Assembly (NCBI GenBank): GCA_900320415.1
Contig: ONSE01000025.1
Coordinates: 1-7,442, forward strand
Direction: 5' to 3'
From: an uncultured Eubacteriales bacterium
GTDB lineage: Bacteria; Bacillota; Clostridia; Oscillospirales; Acutalibacteraceae
DNA length: 7,442 nucleotides
Part shown: in pieces, positions 1 to 5,880 of the stretch
Layout of the letters: the number at the start of each line of letters is the position of its first letter
How positions within the stretch are numbered: the first letter of the stretch is position 1
The notes under the pieces: model-generated
Told to the model about the DNA's origin: nothing
What the model saw: the letters and a program-made list of their open reading frames with translations, nothing else
Database searches by the model: none
Position numbers and translations under genes: made by a program

Positions 1-396
1 CTTGCCCGCGGGAGCGGAGATAACGACCTTCTTGGCGCCTGCGTCGATGTGAGCCTGGCTCTTCGCCTTGGAGCAGTAGAAGCCTGTACACTCGAGAACT
101 ACGTCGATACCCAGCTCGCCCCAGGGAAGCTCAGCAGCGTTGGGCTTTGCGTAGATGGTGATTTCCTTGCCGTCAACGATGATGGAGCTCTCGCCCGCCT
201 CTACGGTGTGGAGATTCTCACCGATGGTGCCGCAGTAACCCTTCTGCGCGGTGTCATACTTGAGCAGGTTAGCAAGCATCTTGGGATCGGTAAGATCGTT
301 GATCGCTACTACCTCATAACCCTCAGCGCCGAACATCTGTCTGAACGCGAGACGGCCAATGCGGCCGAAGCCGTTGATTGCAACTTTTACTGACAT
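1..396 (-). CDS. gap: Glyceraldehyde-3-phosphate dehydrogenase, N-terminal part (3' end cut by window edge)
   Basis: Type I GAPDH, the cytoplasmic glycolytic enzyme that oxidises glyceraldehyde-3-phosphate with NAD and phosphate to 1,3-bisphosphoglycerate. The 132 codons present translate without interruption and cover most of the NAD-binding Rossmann domain. Visible are the dinucleotide loop NGFGRIGR (residues 8-15), the AIND strand end (31-34), ECTGFY (102-107) and SAPAGK (127-132), all hallmarks of the family. The catalytic cysteine region and C-terminal domain lie outside the window, so about 60% of the protein is missing only because of the window edge. The start is ATG at 396-394, because AGGAGG (410-405) sits 8 nt upstream and a consensus promoter lies just beyond it. 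It is transcribed divergently from rny. The family call is very secure. The NAD versus NADP preference and whether a paralogue exists cannot be judged. Confidence 0.97.
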   Translation of the reverse strand, partial: MSVKVAINGFGRIGRLAFRQMFGAEGYEVVAINDLTDPKMLANLLKYDTAQKGYCGTIGENLHTVEAGESSIIVDGKEITIYAKPNAAELPWGELGIDVVLECTGFYCSKAKSQAHIDAGAKKVVISAPAGK

Positions 397-427
397 AATA
401 AATTCCTCCTAAAAATAAGATACATTT

Positions 428-456
428 ATTATAGTATATTTTTTCGATTTATTCAA
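428..456 (-). promoter_or_regulatory. Sigma-A promoter of gap
   Basis: On the minus strand a TTGAAT box (456-451) and a perfect TATAAT box (433-428) are separated by exactly 17 bp. Transcription should start near 421, giving a leader of only about 25 nt that contains the AGGAGG ribosome binding site (410-405). There is no room for a leader regulator, so expression is probably strong and constitutive or controlled at the promoter. I saw no obvious operator palindrome (such as a CggR site) overlapping it. Confidence 0.8.
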
Positions 457-600
457 TAGCTTGATAGAAAATTAACAGAAAATTTTGAAATATCCGCCTC
501 CCCGTCATAACATTGCCACATAGCAGTGATTATATCTTGCAAGTTTCACATACATTTCTCAATATTTTCATTATATTTTTGTGAAAGTGTTATTTCCATC

Positions 601-629
601 TTGACAACATCTTGATTTTATTATAAAAT
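601..629 (+). promoter_or_regulatory. Sigma-A promoter, probably for rny
   Basis: A perfect TTGACA (601-606) is followed after 17 bp by TAAAAT (624-629), with an overlapping TATAAA at 622-627. Transcription would start near 636. No open frame with a ribosome binding site begins before rny at 910, so either rny has an unusually long leader of about 270 nt or the region also makes a small RNA. I found no better promoter closer to rny. Confidence 0.6.
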
Positions 630-635
630 TAGAAA

Positions 636-909
636 AGAATATGTCAAAGTGCATATTCACGGGACCGCGGTTTTGCCGCCGCGCTCCTGTCTCTCTTTAA
701 TCAGACTCTTTAATCGGAGCCGTTTATTATAGATATTTTTTATACATTTTAACAGCGTTTTGTTATTTGCGGCACAGCCCGCGCAACATAAAAAATATTG
801 CATTGAATGAAAATTGAATATCTTGATTAACGGCACCTTTGAACGGTTAAAGTTTTTTGATTGGAACAAAAGCTATGAGAAACATTACTAAAAGGAGGTG
901 TCACGGGAA
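636..909 (+). promoter_or_regulatory. Long untranslated leader of rny
   Basis: This stretch has no convincing gene. If the promoter at 601-629 is used, the transcript begins almost exactly at a hairpin: GAATATG (637-643) pairs perfectly with CATATTC (652-658) across an 8-nt loop. A GC-rich block with short complementary arms (about 665-683), a 13-bp tandem repeat (693-718) and AT-rich sequence follow, up to the AAAGGAGGTG ribosome binding site at 891-900. I recognise no known riboswitch or RNA family. No run of U residues follows a strong hairpin, so I do not call a terminator. A role in controlling rny is inference from length and position alone. Confidence 0.35.
693..718 (+). repeat. 13-bp tandem direct repeat, two copies
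   Basis: CTCTTTAATCAGA (693-705) is followed directly by CTCTTTAATCGGA (706-718), identical at 12 of 13 positions. It lies in the rny leader. It could be a duplication by slippage or a paired binding site. No protein can be assigned. Confidence 0.6.
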
Positions 910-2469
910 TTGCAGATGAATCTTATTTTAGCGATAATATTGATTGTTGTCGCTTTGCTGGCAGGCGGAGCCGTCGGTATTATGCTGGGTATCAATATCC
1001 GCAAAAATACCGCTGAAAAAGAAATCGGCAGCGCAGAGGATGAGGCCAAGAGGATCGTCGCGGACGCGATCAAGACCGCGGAGGCAAAGAAAAAAGAGTA
1101 TGTCCTCGAGGGTAAGGACGAGGTCCACCGCTTCCGCAACGAAAGCGAAAAGGAAATCAACGACCGCCGCAAGGAGGTCCAGCGCCAGGAGCGCCGTATC
1201 CAGCAAAAGGAAGAAACCCTCGACCGCAAGCTCGACAACGTCGAGAAGAAGGACGATAAGGTTAACAAAAGGCTCAAAGAGGCTGACGCAAAGCTTGCTG
1301 AAATCGAAACCATCAAGAAAAGTCAGTTTGAGATGCTCGAAAAGATTTCGGGCTATACAGCAGAGCAGGCTAAAAACTATTTGCTTTCCCAGCTTGAAGG
1401 GGAGCTCGCTCACGAGAAATCCGTCAAAATCATGGAGTATCAGGAGCAGCTCAAGGAAGAAGCCGACGAAAAGGCTCGCAACATTATTTCCCTGGCTATT
1501 CAGCGGCTTGCCGCTGAGCAGGTTGCCGAGGCAACCATTTCGGTTGTACCCCTCCCCAATGACGAGATGAAGGGACGCATCATCGGTCGTGAGGGACGCA
1601 ACATCAGAGCGATCGAAACGCTCACAGGCGTAGACCTGATTATTGACGACACACCCGAGGCGATCACGCTGTCATGCTTTGAGCCTGTCAGACGTGAGGT
1701 CGCGAGGATCGCGCTCGAGAGACTCATTTCCGACGGACGTATCCACCCCGCCAGGATCGAGGAAACCATTGAAAAGGCGAAGCGCGAGGTTGACGCGACG
1801 ATCAAGCGTGAGGGCGAGAGAGCCGTGCTGGAGCTTGGTCTCCACAACGTACATCCCGAGCTTGTTAAGATGCTCGGACGGCTCCGTTACCGTACCAGCT
1901 ACGGACAGAATGTACTCAACCACTCGATTGAGGTGGCGTATCTCGCGGGCATGATGGCGAGCGAGCTGGGCATCGACCCGACTCTCGCGAAACGCGCGGG
2001 ACTGCTCCACGATATCGGCAAGGCTATTGACCACGAGGTCGAGGGAACGCACATCCAGATCGGCGTTGACCTCGCCAGAAGATACAAGGAGAGCGAAGCG
2101 GTGATCCACGCGATCCACGCGCATCACGGCGACGTGGAAGCCAAGACCATTGTTGCCTGTCTGGTACAGGCGGCGGACGCTCTCTCTGCGGCAAGACCCG
2201 GAGCCAGACGCGAGAATGTCGAGAACTACATCAAGCGTCTGCAGAAGCTCGAGGAGGTCGCTTCCTCGTTCAACGGCGTTGAGCGCTCCTTCGCCATCCA
2301 GGCGGGACGCGAGGTGCGCGTAATGGTGAAGCCCGAGGTCATCAACGACGAGCGCATGGTGCCGCTCGCCAGAGAGATCTGTAAGAAAATCGAGGACGAG
2401 CTCGATTATCCCGGTCAGATCAAGGTCAACATTATCCGCGAAAGCCGCGCGGCGGAATTCGCGAAATAA
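910..2469 (+). CDS. rny: Ribonuclease Y
   Basis: Membrane-anchored endoribonuclease that starts decay and maturation of many mRNAs in Firmicutes, formerly YmdA. The 519-residue protein matches the B. subtilis length (520). Domains in order: one N-terminal membrane helix (about residues 4-24), a long charged coiled coil (about 30-190), a KH RNA-binding domain with GRIIGREGRN (222-231), and an HD domain with an early His (338), the His-Asp pair in LLHDIGK (367-368) and HAHHGD (His 405). The C-terminus (DELDYPGQIKV, then AAEFAK) is typical. Start choice: a GTG at 898 would overlap the ribosome binding site AGGAGGTG (893-900) and is not credible. TTG at 910 lies 9 nt after that site and gives the expected length. 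ATG at 916 (15 nt) is the alternative and removes only two residues. It is probably transcribed alone, from 601-629 to the terminator at 2483-2505. Confidence 0.97.
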   Translation: MQMNLILAIILIVVALLAGGAVGIMLGINIRKNTAEKEIGSAEDEAKRIVADAIKTAEAKKKEYVLEGKDEVHRFRNESEKEINDRRKEVQRQERRIQQKEETLDRKLDNVEKKDDKVNKRLKEADAKLAEIETIKKSQFEMLEKISGYTAEQAKNYLLSQLEGELAHEKSVKIMEYQEQLKEEADEKARNIISLAIQRLAAEQVAEATISVVPLPNDEMKGRIIGREGRNIRAIETLTGVDLIIDDTPEAITLSCFEPVRREVARIALERLISDGRIHPARIEETIEKAKREVDATIKREGERAVLELGLHNVHPELVKMLGRLRYRTSYGQNVLNHSIEVAYLAGMMASELGIDPTLAKRAGLLHDIGKAIDHEVEGTHIQIGVDLARRYKESEAVIHAIHAHHGDVEAKTIVACLVQAADALSAARPGARRENVENYIKRLQKLEEVASSFNGVERSFAIQAGREVRVMVKPEVINDERMVPLAREICKKIEDELDYPGQIKVNIIRESRAAEFAK

Positions 2470-2482
2470 CACAAAAAAATTT

Positions 2483-2515
2483 CAGGCAGCTCATTGAGCT
2501 GCCTGTTTGTTTTTT
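2483..2515. terminator. Bidirectional intrinsic terminator between rny and folT
   Basis: A perfect 10-bp stem (2483-2492 with 2496-2505, CAGGCAGCTC pairing with GAGCTGCCTG) closes a 3-nt loop. On the plus strand it is followed by TTTGTTTTTT (2506-2515), ending the rny transcript 13 nt after its stop. On the minus strand the same hairpin is followed by AAATTTTTTTG (2482-2472), so it can also end the folT transcript arriving from the right. It therefore separates two convergent units. Confidence 0.93.
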
Positions 2516-2576
2516 GCGCTTTCGTTCTCCGTTTGTACAATCCCCCGCAAAACAGAAACGGCGCTTATTTCGCTTT

Positions 2577-3143
2577 TTATCGGAACACCTTTTCGGGAAT
2601 CATTTCGAGCGGCTTTCCGAGAGCAAAGAGGATCAGGATCTCGGGCACACACTTGATTGCCTGGCTGATGAGTCTTGCCGTGAGGTAAAAGGAGTAGGAC
2701 GGTTCGTTGGCGTAGAGCGTATAGAGCCAGAACGCCGCGAGGAAGGTTTCTGCCACAAGGGTGTTGACCGCCCACGCCGCCGCGATACGCGGCAGACTGA
2801 GCCTCTCCCCATAGAGGGCGATACCGTAGATCAAGCCCGTCAGCAGGCCGCTGATGGTGAAGCCCGGGAAATAGGCGCCGCCCGTCGGCGCGATGATAAA
2901 CGAAAGAACATCTCCCAGCGCCCCGACGAGAGCGGAGGGAACGGGACCGAACAGCGCTCCTGTCACCGCGATCGGGATAAACGCGGCGCTGAGCTTTACC
3001 GTGTTGCCGAAGCAGGCGAGGGTAGCGTTCGCGAACATTCCCAGCACAATGCGCAGTGCCAGCAGCATGGCGACTGCCGCCAGCGTGCGGACGTTTTTCA
3101 ACCCAAACACGGAGTCGGGTATTTTTTTCAGATAGTGTGTCAT
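2577..3143 (-). CDS. folT: Folate ECF transporter S component FolT
   Basis: Substrate-binding membrane subunit of an energy-coupling-factor transporter, expected to capture folate at the cell surface and to be driven by a shared EcfA-EcfA'-EcfT module encoded elsewhere. The 188-residue protein has about six hydrophobic segments. It carries the FolT-type stretches ALRIVLG, AFIPIAVTGALFGPVPS, VGALGDVLSF and AYFPGFTISGLLTGLIYG. Specificity is strongly supported by the THF riboswitch directly upstream. The start is ATG at 3143: the open frame runs further upstream, but that part lies inside the riboswitch. The ribosome binding site is poor, only GGGGG at 3157-3153, about 9 nt before the start. 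It follows ribU in the same direction, with its own promoter between them, and ends 62 nt before the shared terminator hairpin and its minus-strand T-tract side. Confidence 0.9.
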   Translation of the reverse strand: MTHYLKKIPDSVFGLKNVRTLAAVAMLLALRIVLGMFANATLACFGNTVKLSAAFIPIAVTGALFGPVPSALVGALGDVLSFIIAPTGGAYFPGFTISGLLTGLIYGIALYGERLSLPRIAAAWAVNTLVAETFLAAFWLYTLYANEPSYSFYLTARLISQAIKCVPEILILFALGKPLEMIPEKVFR

Positions 3144-3172
3144 CGGATAACCCCCAAAAAAGGTAAAATATA

Positions 3173-3194
3173 AGCGGGCATAACAATGCCCGCT
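3173..3194 (-). terminator. Riboswitch-controlled terminator of the folT leader
   Basis: On the minus strand AGCGGGCAT (3194-3186) pairs perfectly with ATGCCCGCT (3181-3173) across a 4-nt loop, followed by a U-rich, interrupted tail (TATATTTTACC then TTTTTT). Its 5' arm AGCGGG (3194-3189) is exactly complementary to CCCGCT (3215-3210) at the 3' end of the THF aptamer. The two can form a 6-bp antiterminator with a 15-nt loop. Ligand binding that holds CCCGCT in the aptamer would free the terminator and switch folT off. The switching model is inference; the complementarities are visible. Confidence 0.8.
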
Positions 3195-3207
3195 CAAAAG
3201 CCTTGTG

Positions 3208-3302
3208 ACAGCGGGATGCGAAATCCGTATCGCGGGTCTCCCCTTCGTCCCCGCGACAACTCCCCGTTCGCGGAACACTTCACGCACAGATCTCTACTCT
3301 GT
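3208..3302 (-). ncRNA. Tetrahydrofolate (THF, class I) riboswitch aptamer
   Basis: Reading the minus strand, the conserved string AGAGTAGA, GCGTGAAGTG, GAACGGG, GACGAAGG, CGCG and GCATCCCGCT appears in the order and spacing of the published THF riboswitch aptamers. Helices are present: P1 ACAG (3302-3299) with CTGT (3211-3208), P2 GATCTGT with ACGGATT, P3 TTCCGCGA with TCGCGGGGA, and a small GGG-GAGA-CCC hairpin. The P3 loop carries GGGGAG, which can make the long-range pairing with TCCC of the 3' strand. It senses reduced folates and sits directly before folT, the most typical location of this class. Transcription should start about 8 nt upstream. Confidence 0.93.
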
Positions 3303-3316
3303 TATTGTCAACTGAC

Positions 3317-3345
3317 ATTATATCACTCATTGACGCAAAGGTCAA
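3317..3345 (-). promoter_or_regulatory. Sigma-A promoter of folT
   Basis: TTGACC (3345-3340) and perfect TATAAT (3322-3317) are separated by 17 bp on the minus strand. Transcription would start near 3310, just before P1 of the THF aptamer. The -35 box begins only 5 bp after the ribU stop codon. Confidence 0.88.
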
Positions 3346-3350
3346 CACAT

Positions 3351-4022
3351 TTACAGAATCTTCGCGAAAATCAGCAGCACCAGCAGCAGTGTCGCCACCG
3401 CAAGGGCTGATACGACCACCACGATCACGGTGTTGGTCTTTTTGTTCGCGCCGTCGTTGCTCTCCCTCTCGGGAATCAGACTTGACTTGCGCAGCGCGGT
3501 CACCACCGCCTTGTAGAGCAGCAGCACCAGAGCGGCGTTCAGTCCCGCCTTGAGCGCGTTGAAGGGAATGAGCACGGGCAGGAACAGCTCCAGCACCGCC
3601 TCGCGCGGCACACCCATATAGATCGGCGTCATAATGTAGTTCCACAGCAGCATCACGCCGATCATCGCGACGGAAGCGGAAACCAGACCGATGATCGCCC
3701 TCGCCATGGTCTTTTTGCGGTAATAAATCACCGAGGAAACGCCGACAAACACCCCCGAAGCGAGAAAATTCATCAGCAGTCCGATGGGACCCGTGGTGCT
3801 GATGGTGATCATCTCGACGGTGCAGACCACCAGGGACATGATCAATCCCGGGATCGGCCCGAAAATGAACGCGCCGATGGTGAGGATAACATCCTTCGGT
3901 TCGTAGGTGAGAAATCCGCCGATGTTGGGAATTCTCAGAAAAATGTCCGCGACGATCGCCAGCGCGGTGAGCATCGCCATCGCGGATACCGCCTTGACGC
4001 GCTCTGTTCTTTTGCCAGTCAT
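3351..4022 (-). CDS. ribU: Riboflavin ECF transporter S component RibU
   Basis: Membrane-embedded riboflavin-binding subunit of an ECF transporter, powered by a shared energising module not present here. The 223-residue protein shows the RibU-type segments ALAIVADIFLRIPN, LTYEPKDVILTIGAFIFGPIPG, TTGPIGLLMNFLASGVFVG and PFNALKAGLNAALV. A short basic N-terminus (KRTERVK) precedes the first helix. The FMN riboswitch upstream fixes the vitamin. Start ATG at 4022 has AGGAGG (4035-4030) 7 nt upstream; another ATG at 4027 is too close to it. Odd: after the usual six-helix core and a polar linker rich in Glu, Asn and Lys, residues about 198-220 form a further strong hydrophobic segment, giving a probable extra C-terminal helix. 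No terminator follows, so its transcript may run through the folT promoter and riboswitch. Confidence 0.93.
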   Translation of the reverse strand: MTGKRTERVKAVSAMAMLTALAIVADIFLRIPNIGGFLTYEPKDVILTIGAFIFGPIPGLIMSLVVCTVEMITISTTGPIGLLMNFLASGVFVGVSSVIYYRKKTMARAIIGLVSASVAMIGVMLLWNYIMTPIYMGVPREAVLELFLPVLIPFNALKAGLNAALVLLLYKAVVTALRKSSLIPERESNDGANKKTNTVIVVVVSALAVATLLLVLLIFAKIL

Positions 4023-4092
4023 AGCATGACCTCCTAAATTTTACTCAGGCTGCTCGGCAAAAAACGCCGTTGTACGCTTCTCCCAAAAAAGA

Positions 4093-4119
4093 AAACCCGA
4101 CGTGCCGTACGTCGGGTTT
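4093..4119 (-). terminator. Riboswitch-controlled terminator of the ribU leader
   Basis: On the minus strand AAACCCGACGT (4119-4109) pairs perfectly over 11 bp with ACGTCGGGTTT (4103-4093), closing a 5-nt loop, followed by TCTTTTTT. It lies between the FMN aptamer and the ribU ribosome binding site. A small GCGGC/GCCGC hairpin (4149-4136 region) stands between aptamer and terminator. GAAAAC of aptamer P1 (4160-4155) can alternatively pair with GTTTTC at the terminator's 3' edge (4096-4091), a candidate antiterminator contact. That last point is weak inference. Confidence 0.9.
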
Positions 4120-4154
4120 GTCGCGCGTGAAAAATGCGGCAGATGCCGCCTCGC

Positions 4155-4268
4155 GTTTTCTATCATCCGGACTGTAACCGTCGGTGCCTGAATTCCACAG
4201 GCTCGGCAAGCTGACGCTTGTTCGCGGACTATCACCGCCGGTGGAGAATTTCGCTCCGCCCCGAAAAC
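4155..4268 (-). ncRNA. FMN riboswitch (RFN element)
   Basis: On the minus strand the RFN consensus is unmistakable: GGGGCGGAGCGAAATTC, CTCCACCGGCGGTGATAGTC, CGCGAAC, a variable hairpin (AAGCGTCAGCTT), GCCTGTGGAATTCAGGC, ACCGACGGTTACAGTC and CGGATGATAGAAAAC. P1 is a perfect 6-bp helix, GTTTTC (4268-4263) with GAAAAC (4160-4155). It binds flavin mononucleotide. With the terminator downstream, high FMN should stop transcription before ribU. Transcription starts about 8 nt before the aptamer. Confidence 0.97.
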
Positions 4269-4281
4269 AACCTATGTTACT

Positions 4282-4309
4282 ATTATATGCGGTATTTACG
4301 ATTTGTCAA
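4282..4309 (-). promoter_or_regulatory. Sigma-A promoter of ribU, overlapping the upstream stop codon
   Basis: Perfect TTGACA (4309-4304) and perfect TATAAT (4287-4282) are separated by 16 bp on the minus strand. Transcription should start near 4276. The TGA stop codon of the alkD-like gene (4308-4306) lies inside the -35 box, so coding end and promoter share bases. Confidence 0.88.
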
Positions 4310-5022
4310 GAGCGTTTGAGCGCGCGGAGAATATTTTTTGTCTCCTCGTCGATCCGAAAGCTCTCCAGCGCCTTCTGCACCGCCTTGTTGTGCGTAAAAT
4401 CATCCAGCGAGTTCCCGCGGTAATACGCGAGCGACGGTTCCGGGCACTTCGCGAGCGCCGTCGCCAGCAGCCACGCCTGCGCCATACGCACATAGTACGC
4501 CTCACTGTGAACCGCGTCCACTCTCGCGAGCACGCGGTCAATGTATTCATCGTCGAGATAGTAGTCGAGCATCAGCACCAGACCGACCCTCTGCGCCCAG
4601 ATATCTCCTTCCAGATACTCCGCGATATGCTCAAAAAACGGCGCCTTCCACCGTCTGACCGCCTTCAGTCCCGAGCAGAAGCAGTCGCAGAGCGCCCAGT
4701 TGGAAACATAGGGCAAATAGCCGTCCGCGAGCGTGAGAAAATCCTCATAGTCCTTTGGCTTTATCAGCCCCGTGACGATGGCGCGCAGCATACGCTCCTC
4801 GTAGAACGTATCGCCGCAGACACTTAAAAACTGCCGCGGCTCCCCCGCCGCGAGCTCCTTGCCCAGCGCGCGCAGCACGGGCATACGGACGCCGAGAATG
4901 CATACACTCTCCTCCCCGGGCACCAGTCCCGAGTGGAAACGGCGGTATTTCTCATCGGCAAGAGCGCGCAGCTCCGCGAGAAAGTCCGCGTAATTATCGC
5001 TTGAAATCACTCTTGTGGGCAT
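4306..5022 (-). CDS. AlkD-like HEAT-repeat DNA alkylation repair protein
   Basis: Predicted cytoplasmic DNA glycosylase of the AlkD family (PF08713), which removes positively charged alkylated bases such as 7-methylguanine and 3-methyladenine. The 238-residue, fully helical protein has typical length. It keeps ILGVRMPVLRALGKEL near residue 42, TFYEERMLRAIV, and VSNWALCDCF with Trp109 and Asp113, the spacing known for the catalytic pair of B. cereus AlkD. An Arg (about 145, in IWAQRVG) is at the place of the third active residue. Retention of these residues argues against the inactive AlkD2-type subgroup. Start: ATG at 5022 lies 7 nt after GAGGTG (5035-5030); ATG at 5028 is only 1 nt away and is rejected. 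It overlaps the end of licD by 29 nt in another frame, suggesting translational coupling. True substrates are unknown. Confidence 0.85.
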   Translation of the reverse strand: MPTRVISSDNYADFLAELRALADEKYRRFHSGLVPGEESVCILGVRMPVLRALGKELAAGEPRQFLSVCGDTFYEERMLRAIVTGLIKPKDYEDFLTLADGYLPYVSNWALCDCFCSGLKAVRRWKAPFFEHIAEYLEGDIWAQRVGLVLMLDYYLDDEYIDRVLARVDAVHSEAYYVRMAQAWLLATALAKCPEPSLAYYRGNSLDDFTHNKAVQKALESFRIDEETKNILRALKRS

Positions 5023-5869
5023 TGTCATACACCTCGCACGGCGTGTTCAGATCGAGATAGGCGATGTCGTGGTGCGGCACCTGCTTGTCCTTGGGCGGAC
5101 GCTGCATATAGTCCCCGAACACGCTGCGCAGGTACTCGTCGTAGCCCTTCATGCAGGGCAGGCGGATCCCCTCAAAGGTCACGTAATCCACGCCCTCATA
5201 GATGTGCTTGGGATACTCGAACCGCATCCAGTACGGCCCCGAGCAAAGCTCCGTAACGCATTTGTTCTCGCTGAGCTTGTATTTCATCATGTGCTTCTCG
5301 CAGGCACGCCAGATTTTGTTGCGGAGCTTTTTGCCCCGGAAAATACCGAGCAGCACCCTGCTGCCGAATCCGAGGATACCTCCGTGGTTCTCGGGCACGA
5401 TCTGCGCCAGAAAGAGCGAGTAAAGCATCGTCCAGACAAGCTGCCTCCTGCGGGCAAACCTGCCGTCGGGCGCGACGTCCAGCGGAAATACGTCCAGCAC
5501 CAGACCGTGCGGAATATCAATATCCGTCTGGTTTGTCTTGACCATCGTGTAGTTGGTGTCGGTGATGGTGATAAATATATTGCCCGTAAAAACCTCGTCG
5601 TCTGTCTTGAGCAGGCGGAAACGCCCGTCCGCGTGCTGCTCACGCCAGAGGACGGGCAGCTTTTCGTAATCCTCGCGCGGGAGCATCACGTCGACATCGT
5701 CGTCCCACGGCACAAAGCCGCCCTCCCGCAGCGCTCCGATCAGACCGCCGCCGATCAGCCAGAAGGTGAGGTTGTTTTTTTCGCAGAATTCCTTGAAGTA
5801 GACCAGCGTGTCCAGCTGCTTCAGCTGCAGCTCACGCAGCAGCCCGGGCGTCAACTCGACCTTATCCAT
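4994..5869 (-). CDS. LicD family phosphotransferase
   Basis: Member of the LicD/fukutin-related family (PF04991), nucleotidyltransferase-fold enzymes that transfer phosphocholine or a related phospho-group to cell-surface glycans. In the 291-residue protein the signature lies at residues 39-61: IGGGLIGALREGGF followed by PWDDDVDVM, with metal-binding acidic residues 56-58 and 60. The C-terminal family region is also present (MKGYDEYLRSVFGDYMQRPP, then HHD). One hydrophobic stretch (WTMLYSLFLAQI) may be membrane-associated; no signal peptide is seen. Start ATG at 5869 is preferred to GTG at 5878, because AAAGGTG (5882-5876) serves as ribosome binding site 6 nt upstream. It begins 11 nt after the glycosyltransferase gene ends and overlaps the alkD-like gene. 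No choline uptake or kinase genes are visible, so the donor group is undetermined and the symbol licD would overstate it. Confidence 0.9.
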   Translation of the reverse strand: MDKVELTPGLLRELQLKQLDTLVYFKEFCEKNNLTFWLIGGGLIGALREGGFVPWDDDVDVMLPREDYEKLPVLWREQHADGRFRLLKTDDEVFTGNIFITITDTNYTMVKTNQTDIDIPHGLVLDVFPLDVAPDGRFARRRQLVWTMLYSLFLAQIVPENHGGILGFGSRVLLGIFRGKKLRNKIWRACEKHMMKYKLSENKCVTELCSGPYWMRFEYPKHIYEGVDYVTFEGIRLPCMKGYDEYLRSVFGDYMQRPPKDKQVPHHDIAYLDLNTPCEVYDNAHKSDFKR

Positions 5870-5880
5870 AGCAGGCACCT

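Noticed and set aside
49..393. Plus-strand frame of 114 codons opposite gap
   Set aside because: The minus strand encodes textbook GAPDH through the whole interval; this is a shadow frame.
411..600. Search for a riboswitch, tRNA or small gene left of the rny promoter
   Set aside because: Apart from the gap promoter, the stretch is AT-rich with scattered TATAAT-like words lacking matching -35 boxes. I see no stable hairpin or coding frame.
657..869. Minus-strand frame of 70 codons in the gap-rny intergenic region
   Set aside because: It starts at TTG with no ribosome binding site, lies in AT-rich sequence and has no recognisable features. The plus-strand leader reading is more likely.
888..2472. 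Several open frames on the minus strand under rny (142, 161 and 266 codons)
   Set aside because: They are antisense to a complete, highly conserved RNase Y. Their compositions are low-complexity (Ser- or Leu-rich) and none has initiation signals.
3144..3287. N-terminal extension of FolT by 48 residues
   Set aside because: The extension is encoded by the THF riboswitch and its terminator and has no ribosome binding site. Family similarity begins at ATG 3143.
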